From the NCBI RefSeq assembly GCF_021869535.1, contig NW_026262668.1:75227558-75291557 (forward strand): a stretch of 64,000 nt of DNA, written 5' to 3'. Of the stretch, positions 57,304-64,000 are shown in pieces. A program made the translations under genes and the position numbers. Each line of letters starts with the position of its first letter. Positions within the stretch are counted from its first letter, which is position 1. Below the pieces are notes generated by a model, which made no database searches, was not told the DNA's origin, and was given only the letters and a program-made list of their open reading frames with translations. Origin of the DNA: Mytilus californianus (lineage: Eukaryota; Mollusca; Bivalvia; Mytilida; Mytilidae).

Positions 57304-57911
57304 GTTAATATAAAAAAGAAGATGTGGTATGATTGCCAATGAGACAACTCTCCACACATGCACAAGAGACCAAATGACACAGAAATTAACAGCTATAGGT
57401 CACAGTACGGCCTTCAACAATGAGCAAAGCCCATACCGCACAGTCAGCTATAAAAGGCCCAGAAATGACAATGTAAAACAATTCAAACAAGAAAACTAAC
57501 GGCCTATTTTATGTAAAAAAATGAACAAATATAACAAATATGCAACACATAAACAAACGACAACCACTGAATTACACTTTTATAGGCTCCTGACTTGGGA
57601 CAGGCACATACATGTACATACAGAATGTGGCTGGCTTAAACATGTTAGCGGGATCCCAACCCTCCCCCTAACCTGGGACAGTGGTGTAACAGTACAATAT
57701 AAGAAAGAACTATAAAAATCAGTTGAAAGAGGCTAAACTCATCAGATGGATAAATACAAATACAAGTGGACGTGGTCGGGTAGTTGTACATCCAAACAAC
57801 AAAAAGACACTAAGTACAAATCTGAGAGTACTCGCAGTTACTGACAGCTAGTTCAAAGCCACTAACAACTGATAAAAAATCTTGCATCTAAGACTAAATT
57901 ATCAATCCGTA
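57304..57911 (+). repeat. Mussel dispersed repeat, long copy
   Basis: It starts AAAGAAGATGTGGTATGATT, then GCCAATGAGACAACTCTCCA, AGCCCATACCGCACAGTC, CTGACTTGGGACAGGCACAT, GCGGGATCCCAACC and GTGGTGTAACAGTACAA in order. This is the fullest copy in the window. A partial extra start lies at 57104. No protein is encoded in either direction. Confidence 0.8.
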
Positions 57912-58411
57912 AGCTCCCTTTAGAATTTTATAAATTTTAGATTTTACATTTCTGAGTTATGGGGTTTTATTCATTAAAAAAGGGGGGATTTTCCAGTTTT
58001 TGGACAACAACTCAAAAATGCTTTAAGCAGTTCACATGAAACTTTGGTGAATTATTTATAGCTATTGATGTAATCTCCCTATTGATTTTCATAAATTTCA
58101 AATATGACATTGAGAAGAAATTGAACTTTATTTGTTTATAGTCTGGCAACAGATTTATTAAGTATTGCACAACAGCACAGTGTATTGCACAACATCAAGA
58201 AATCTTTAATTGAATATAAATTCAATTCATATAACCGATTTCAAGTTCATTGACTACATTTATTCAGAAACTATAATATGTCAAATATTTAATTACAATC
58301 CAAATTCAGACCTGTATCAAGCTTGAATATTGTGTCCATTTTTGCCCCAGCTGTTCAGGGTAGTACCTCTGCGGGTGTGTACAGCTGCGCTCAGCGAATC
58401 AGTTTATTTCT
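57912..58411 (+). mobile_element. Family B/A mosaic element, right part
   Basis: One and a half family B units are followed by the switch region (TATAGTCTGGCAACAGATTT, CACAGTGTATTGCACA) and the family A-like 3' end with mutated CTGCGGGTGTGTACAGCTGC and GTTTATT. It corresponds unit by unit to 35250-35877. Confidence 0.75.
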
Positions 58412-58424
58412 TAATTAAGAACTC

Positions 58425-60052
58425 CTTTTTATACGACCGCAAAAAAATTTTTGTGGTCGTATATTGGTATGACGTTGGCGTCGTCGTCGTCGTCGTCCGG
58501 CATCGTCTTCCAAAGACACATTAGTTTTCGCACTCTAACTTTAGTTTAAGTGAATGGATCTCAATGAAATTTTAAAATAAGGTTCAATACCACAAAAGGA
58601 AAGTGGGGATTGATTTTGGGGGTTATGGTACCAACAGTTAAGGAATTAGGGGCCAAAAATAAGCATTTTTGTAACTTCCAGACATGTGTGTAAGTGTATG
58701 GATCTCTCTGACATTGTACCACAAGGTTCCATATCACAAAGGGAATGCTGCGATTGATTTTTGGGGGTAATTGCCTCCAAATTTTAGGAATTAGGGGCCA
58801 AAAAGGGGCAAAAAACAAGCATTTTTCTAGTTTCATGACAATAACTTGTGTGCAAGTCTATGGATCTCTCTGACATTGTATCACAAGGTTCCATATCACA
58901 AAGGGAATGCTGGGATTGAATTTGGGGGTAATTGCCTCAAAATTTTAGGAATTAGGGGCAAAAAAGGGGCAAAAAACAAGCATTTTTCTAGTTTCATGGC
59001 AATAACTTGTGTGTAAGTGAATGGATCTTTATGAAATTGTACTACAAGGTTCCAATTCACTAAGGGAAAGCTGGAATTGAGTTTGGGGGTAATTGCCCAA
59101 AAAGTTTAGGAATAAGGGGCCAAAAATAAGCATTTTTCTAGTTTCCAGACAATAACTTGTGTTCAAGTGTATGGATCTCTCTGAAATTGTACTGCAAGGT
59201 ACCATACCACAAAGGGAATGCTGGGATTGATTTTGGGGGTAATTGCCTCCAAATTTTAGGAATTAGGGGCCAAAAAGGGGCAAAAAACAAGCATTTTTCT
59301 AGTTTCATGACAATAACTTGTGTGTAAGTCTATGGATCTCTCTGACATTGTATCGCATTGTTCCATATCACAAAGGGAATGCTGGGATTGATTTTGGGGG
59401 TAATTGCCTCCAAATTTTAGGAATTAGGGGCCAAAAAGGGGCAAAAAACAAGCATTTTTCTAGTTTCATGGCAATAACTTGTGTGTAAGTGTATGGATCT
59501 TTATGAAATTGTACTACAAGGTTCCATATCACAAAGGGAAAGCTGGGTTTGAGTTTGGGGGTAATTGCCCTAAACGTTAAGGAATTTGGGACCAAAAAGG
59601 GGCCAAAAAACAAGCATTTTTCTAGTTTCCAGACAATAACATGTGTTCAAGTGTATGGATCTCTCTGAAATTGTCCTGCAAGGTACCATACCACAAAGGG
59701 AAGGCTGGGATTGAGTTTTGGGGTGATGAATCATAAGGGGGTTCAAAAAATTTTTGGGGGGGGGATTCTTTTTCCTTTTTTTTCTTTAAAATTTTCCATT
59801 TTAAATTGGTTATTTCTGATTTATATATAAAAGCAAATAATAATGATATGGTTTGAATAGGTAAATTAAATTTTTTTAAGTATCTTAGACCACTTTCATT
59901 CTGTGTCAGAAACCTATGCTGTGTCAAATATTTAATTACAATCCAAATTCAGTGCTGAATCAAGCTTGAATGTTGTGTTCATACTTGCACCAACTGTTCA
60001 GGGTTCGACCTCTGCGGTCGTATCAAGCTGCGCCCCAGCGGAGCATTTTATT
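58425..60052 (+). mobile_element. Family A element, complete short form (A11)
   Basis: 5' TACGACCGCA at 58432; seven 161-bp units; hinge at 59755-59785; 3' region with TGCGGTCGTA, stem-loop GCTGCGCCCCAGCGGAGC and ATTTTAT. It lies inside the 8.4-kb insert, so it postdates that insertion or travelled with it. Confidence 0.85.
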
Positions 60053-60289
60053 TCATTCATAAATTACTTTATGCTTGGAAATATAATTTTGCTTGGAGTT
60101 GAAAGAGTTGACATGTTGCAATGTACATTTACTCTACATAGTTCTATGGTACCAAATCAAAAGTTTATATAAAGAAAGAAGTCAAAGGTTTCCCATCATA
60201 GTTTAGTTACATACATTTTTTTTGTACCTGAGGTCGTTGAATATAGATCATTATATAAATAAGGAGATGTGTTATGATTGCCAATGAAA

Positions 60290-60500
60290 AAACTAAGGAT
60301 TTTCTTATCCAAGGAATAGATTACCTTAGCCGTATTTGGCACAACTTTTTGGAATTTTGGGTCCTCAATGCTCTTCAACTTTGTACTTGTTTGGCTTTGT
60401 TACTATTTTGATCTGAACGTCACTGATGAGTCTTATGTAGACGAAACACACGTCTGGCATATTAAATTATAATCCTGGTACCTTTGATAACTAATTTGAC
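60290..60500 (+). repeat. Mussel repeat carrying a hammerhead ribozyme motif
   Basis: It contains GATTACCTTAGCCGTATTTG, ACTTTTTGGAATTTTGGGTC, CTCAATGCTCTTCAACTTTG, the ribozyme core (60415-60460) and AATCCTGGTACCTTTGATAA. I recognise these blocks as a widespread mussel repeat. A terminal fragment of the AAGGAGATGTG repeat abuts it at 60262. Confidence 0.75.
60415..60460 (+). ncRNA. Type I hammerhead ribozyme, slightly degenerate
   Basis: Core CTGATGA (60423-60429), stem II GTCT/AGAC with loop TATGT (60430-60442), GAAA (60443-60446), a two-pair stem III with loop ACAC (A-C against G-T), and cleavage triplet GTC (60452-60454). Stem I pairs ACGTCA (60417-60422) with TGGCAT (60455-60460): A-U, C-G, U-G, G-C, then a C-A mismatch and A-U. 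Very short stem III is typical of hammerheads in metazoan retroelements. The mismatch may lower activity. Confidence 0.75.
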
Positions 60501-60754
60501 TATAAACATAGATAAAAAAGGTACAAACTGGACATAATGCACTAGTTCATAAACAAGTGAGAACAATCGGCTTCATATAGTGCTCAGAATATGACATTCA
60601 TAAAACTTATTCAATATCATTAGAGAACTCTAAATCTTAAATACTGAAAGCCACCTCTGATAAGTACACTGTACTATGCAAGATAATGATATAACTGGAC
60701 TTAAAATACACACAACCTGTAATTAATTGCCTTTACAGCGCTTTCGTGCTTTGA

Positions 60755-61232
60755 TTAGATTTTTAATTTTGGGTCCCGTTTTTTAAATTGGTCTACATTA
60801 AGGTCCAAAGGGTCCAAAATTAAACTTAGTTTGATTTTAACAAAAATTGAATTCTTGGGGTACTTTGATATGCTGAATCTAAACATGTGTTTAGATTTTT
60901 GATTATGGGACCAGTTTTCAAGTTTGTCCAAGTTGGGGTCCAAAATTAAACTTTGTTTGATTTCAACAAAAATTGAATATATGGGGTTCTTTGATATGCT
61001 GAATCTAACCATGTATTTTGATTTTGGGCATTGGACCATAATAGGTAAATTAAAAAAAATGAAGTTCTTAGACCACATTCTTTCTGTGTCAGAAACCTAT
61101 GCTGTGTCAAATATTTAATCACAATCCAAATTCAGAGCTGTATCAAGCTTGAATGTTGTGTCCATACTTGCCCCAACTGTTCAGGGTTCGACCTCTGCGG
61201 TCGTATCAAGCTGCGCCCAGCGAAGCATTTTA
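60755..61232 (+). mobile_element. Family A element, right part of split copy (A10)
   Basis: It resumes in the 126-bp array (TAGATTTTTAATTTTGGGTC), two units, then the 3' region, TGCGGTCGTA (about 61197), stem-loop and ATTTTAT. It ends at the junction with U2. Confidence 0.85.
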
Positions 61233-61638
61233 TTTTAATCTTGTTAAAATTTATTTCATCACAAGCTGTATATGAATGGTAGCAATAATTGTGGTTCTGT
61301 TTTTGACCATTTAATATATACCAAAATATTTGTTCTAATTTTACTGCATTTTCAATCGTACTACTAAAATGGAAAAGAATTGAAGTACCCCCTTAATTAT
61401 AGGAAAGAAATTAAATTATGTTTTATAAAATTATCCAAAGGAGTAAACTCTCCTGTTCAAATGAATACAGTTTATTATTGATAATTTATAATTTCGTCTT
61501 ATCAAAAACATAGTAATAGGAGAAATATGACGAAATTCACTAAACAAAACTAGATAATGACAATCTGACTATAAACTCGAAGATATTATCAATGATTTTA
61601 AACTGTTAAGAAGTTATATAGAGTGAAAGCACATACCA

Positions 61639-61714
61639 GGTATACTGATGATGATTTTATTTCAAGGGACGTAATTCTGATTCCTGATTGTAATTTGAAA
61701 TCTGAATGGTATAC
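61639..61714 (+). repeat. Stem-loop motif copy 7 (GTATAC...GTATAC type)
   Basis: Outer GTATAC/GTATAC, inner TTTCAA/TTGAAA, both perfect. Confidence 0.8.
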
Positions 61715-61984
61715 AAATTGTATTTGAAATAAAGTAAAAAAAATTCAAAATCTAAATGTAGAATAATTATAACAAAATTCACAGTTCTCTAATAATTCGA
61801 ACCCTTGTGTGTATGTTTTAAGACCTTCAAATTTCTGGCATTCATATAAAAGATCAGAAGGTAAATTGTGCAAATCTGGCTCAATTTGAGATCTTTTCAG
61901 TAATATTTTAGTATGAGTAAAACACTTTCTAAGAACTCTGGAACTTGCAGTTAAAATCATGAAAATGAAAGCAGTACAAATGTA

Positions 61985-62060
61985 GGCATACTTATGATGA
62001 TTCTATTCAAGGGACGTAATTCTGATAACTGATTGTACTTTGAATTCTGAAATGGTATGC
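61985..62060 (+). repeat. Stem-loop motif copy 8 (GCATAC...GTATGC type)
   Basis: Outer GCATAC/GTATGC, inner ATTCAA/TTGAAT, both perfect. Confidence 0.8.
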
Positions 62061-62562
62061 TGTATCACTGCCTTATGGAAAATTGTCCCCAACTATAATC
62101 CAAAACAAGTACTTTTCATGGAATTTGAATGTGATCTATTTCATAATCGTTCCCAATTTTTTTAATCTTATTAAAATTTATTTCATCACAAGCTGTATAT
62201 GAATGGTAGCAATAATTGTGGTTCTGTTTTTGACCATTTAATATATCAAAATATTTGTTCTAATTTTACTGCATTTTCAATCGTACTACTAAAATGGAAA
62301 AGAATTGAAGTACCCCCTTAATTATAGGAAAGAAATTAAATTATGTTTTATAAAATTATCCAAAGGAGTAAACTCTCCTGTTCAAATGAATACAGTTTAT
62401 TATTGATAATTTATAATTTCGTCTTATCAAAAACATAGTAATAGGAGAAATATGACGAATTCACTAAATAAAACTAGATAATGACAATCTGACTATAAAC
62501 TCGAAGATATTATCAATGATTTTAAACTGTTAAGAAGTTATATAGAGTGAAAGCACATACCA

Positions 62563-62638
62563 GGTATACTGATGATGATTTTATTTCAAGGGACGTAATT
62601 CTGATTCCTGATTGTAATTTGAAATCTGAATGGTATAC
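62563..62638 (+). repeat. Stem-loop motif copy 9 (GTATAC...GTATAC type)
   Basis: Outer GTATAC/GTATAC, inner TTTCAA/TTGAAA, 924 bp after copy 7. Confidence 0.8.
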
Positions 62639-62899
62639 AAATTGTATTTGAAATAAAGTAAAAAAAATTCAAAATCTAAATGTAGAATAATTATAACAAA
62701 ATTCACAGTTCTCTAATCATTCGAACCCTTGTGTGTATGTTTTAAGCCTTCAAATTTCTTGCATTCATTGAAGAAATAAGAAGGAAAATTAGCCAAATCT
62801 GGCTGATATTGAGATCTTTGCATTAATATTTTGGTATGCGTAACAAACTTTCTATGAACACTGGAACTTGCAATTAAAATGAAAGCAGTACAAATGTAA

Positions 62900-62974
62900 G
62901 CATACTTATGATGATTCTATTCAAGGGACGTAATTCTGATAACTGATTGTACTTTGAATTCTGAAATGGTATGC
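62900..62974 (+). repeat. Stem-loop motif copy 10 (GCATAC...GTATGC type)
   Basis: Outer GCATAC/GTATGC, inner ATTCAA/TTGAAT, both perfect. Confidence 0.8.
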
Positions 62975-63073
62975 TGTATCACTTCCTTATGGAAAATTGT
63001 CCCTAACTATCATCCAAGAAAAGTATTTTTCATGGAATTTGAGTGTGATCTATTTCAAAATCATTCCCAATTT

Positions 63074-63271
63074 TTGCGGCCGTATATTGGTATGACGTTG
63101 GTGTTGTCGTCGTCCAAAGACACATTGGTTTTCGCACAATAACTTTAGTTTAAGTGAATGGTTCTCTATGAAATTTTAACATAAGGTTCAATACCACAAA
63201 AGGAAGGTTGGGATTGATTTTGGGGGTTATTGTACCAACAGTTAAGGAATTAGGGGCCAAAAATAAGCATT
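63074..63271 (+). mobile_element. Family A element, 5' hairpin deleted (A12)
   Basis: It begins at GCGGCCGTATATTGG: the left half of the 5' hairpin is gone. One 161-bp unit follows, broken at AAGCATTTTT, where a different element begins. Confidence 0.8.
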
Positions 63272-63661
63272 TTTAGCTCACCTGGGCCCATGTGAGCTTA
63301 TGCCACCACTTGGCATCTGTTGTCGTCTTTGTAAACTATTTCAAAAATCTTCTCCTCTGAAACTACTGGGCCAAATACCTTCAAACTTTAACTTAACGTT
63401 CCTTAGGGTATCTAGTTTATAAATTGTATCCGAAGTTTTGATCCATCGACAAACATGGCCGCCATGGCTAAAAATAGAACATAGGGGTCAAATGCAGTTT
63501 TTGGCTTATATCTCAAAAACTAAAGCTTTTAGAGCAAATCTGACATGGGGTAAAATTGTTCAATTGGTCAAGATCTATCAGCTCTAAAATTTTCAGACGA
63601 ATCGTACAACCCATTGTTGGGTTGCTGCCACCGAATTGGTAGTTTTTAACAAAATTTTGCA
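63272..63661 (+). mobile_element. AGCTCACCTGGGCC element, nested in A12
   Basis: T-run then the hairpin AGCTCACCTGGGCCCATGTG and AGCT. The body includes TCTCCTCTGAAACTACTGGG and ACATGGCCGCCATGGC. It is itself broken at TTTTGCAGTTTTT by A13. Only the start is seen, as at 1035. Confidence 0.65.
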
Positions 63662-64000
63662 GTTTTTATACGACCGCAAAAAAAATTTTGTGGTCGTATA
63701 TTGGTATGACGTTGGCGTCGTCGTCGTCATCCGAAGACACATTGGTTTTCGCACTCTAACTTTAGTTTAAGTGAATGGATCTCTTTGAAATTTTACCACA
63801 AGGTTCAATACCACAAAAGGAAGGTTGGGATTGATTTTGGGGGTTATGGTACCAACAGTAAAGGAATTAGGGGCCAAAAATAAGCGTTTTTGCAACTTCC
63901 AGACATAACTTGTGTGTTAGTGTATGGATCTCTCTGACATTTTACCACAAGGTTCCATATCACAAAAGGAATGCTGGGATTGATTTTGGGGGTAATTGCC
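63662..64000 (+). mobile_element. Family A element, running off the window (A13)
   Basis: 5' TACGACCGCA at about 63669 with perfect local inverse TGTGGTCGTA, GTC microsatellite and the first two 161-bp units. Confidence 0.85.

Larger units (their letters stand above)
52396..60754 (+). mobile_element. 8.4-kb insert with AAAGGCA/TGCCTTT ends, nested in A10 (family D)
   Basis: The left end is a T-run then AAAGGCA (52400-52406) with a local inverse TGCCTTT (52416-52422). The right end has TGCCTTT (60728-60734), the stem-loop AGCGC-TTTC-GTGCT (60737-60750) and TTGATT. The 126-bp array of A10 stops at 52395 and resumes in register at 60755, so everything between arrived as one unit or by later insertions into it. 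The contents are a LINE scrap, a 68-bp array, a THAP/DDE pseudogene, mussel repeats, a family B/A mosaic and a complete family A copy. No Rep-helicase frame is visible. Confidence 0.65.
61233..62159 (+). repeat. Ancestral intron unit U2 (927 bp)
   Basis: It starts TTTAATCTTGTTAAAATTTA and ends TTCCCAATTTT. Nearly identical to U3 over its first 500 bp. Contains stem-loop motif copies 7 and 8. Confidence 0.88.
62160..63073 (+). repeat. Ancestral intron unit U3 (914 bp)
   Basis: Head-to-tail copy of U2, joined without any element between TTCCCAATTTT and TTTAATCTTATT. It diverges more in its last 350 bp. It ends at TTCCCAATTTTT, where A12 begins. Confidence 0.88.

Overview
The window looks like nuclear DNA of a marine bivalve, most likely a mussel of the Mytilus type. 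It is AT-rich, has spliced genes with GT-AG introns, and is crowded with repeats that I recognise as typical of mussel genomes (the element beginning AAGGAGATGTGGTATGATTG, the family beginning with TACGACCGCA, Jockey-like LINE pieces, a THAP/DDE transposon relic). No bacterial, organellar or viral gene order is present.

Only one host gene is convincing: the 5' half of PA2G4 (EBP1, a catalytically dead methionine-aminopeptidase-fold protein of ribosome biogenesis and growth control) on the + strand. Six coding exons (12822-12906, 26121-26249, 29036-29141, 30087-30156, 31231-31323, 32375-32438) join in frame and give about 182 residues that align with the family up to the PVEG segment. The rest of the gene is not visible. 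Intron 6 therefore runs past the end of the window, or the 3' exons are missing from this locus or assembly.

Layout. 1-12.7 kb: upstream DNA with a TTAA-flanked inverted-repeat element (2023-5396), small foldbacks, tandem arrays, a decayed LINE (8257-9124) and a 2.4-kb candidate element. 12.4-12.8 kb: promoter side of PA2G4, with two CACGTG boxes and a 32-bp perfect palindrome. 12.9-26.1 kb: intron 1, filled by nested elements. 26.2-32.4 kb: exons 2-6 with smaller insertions, including a minisatellite made from exon 4 itself. 32.4-64 kb: putative intron 6, built from an old array of roughly 0.9-kb units that has been split by many copies of one mobile family and its relatives.

The dominant element (called family A here) starts with TACGACCGCA in a short hairpin, carries one or more tandem cores (161-bp, 35-bp and 126-bp units), and ends with the inverse TGCGGTCGTA, a GC stem-loop and ATTTTAT. 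This matches the general plan of non-autonomous Helentron-type rolling-circle elements. Other families here share the plan (ATACGCCCGT; a 182-bp mini element; an 8.4-kb insert bounded by AAAGGCA/TGCCTTT). They sit inside one another at runs of T, in register, without target duplication, and a paralogous empty site shows the exact ends. All family A copies point the same way as PA2G4.

Other notable items are a hammerhead ribozyme core at 60415-60460, a ten-copy stem-loop motif with two compensatory base-pair changes, and 35-bp satellite arrays carrying the C/EBP palindrome ATTGCGCAAT.
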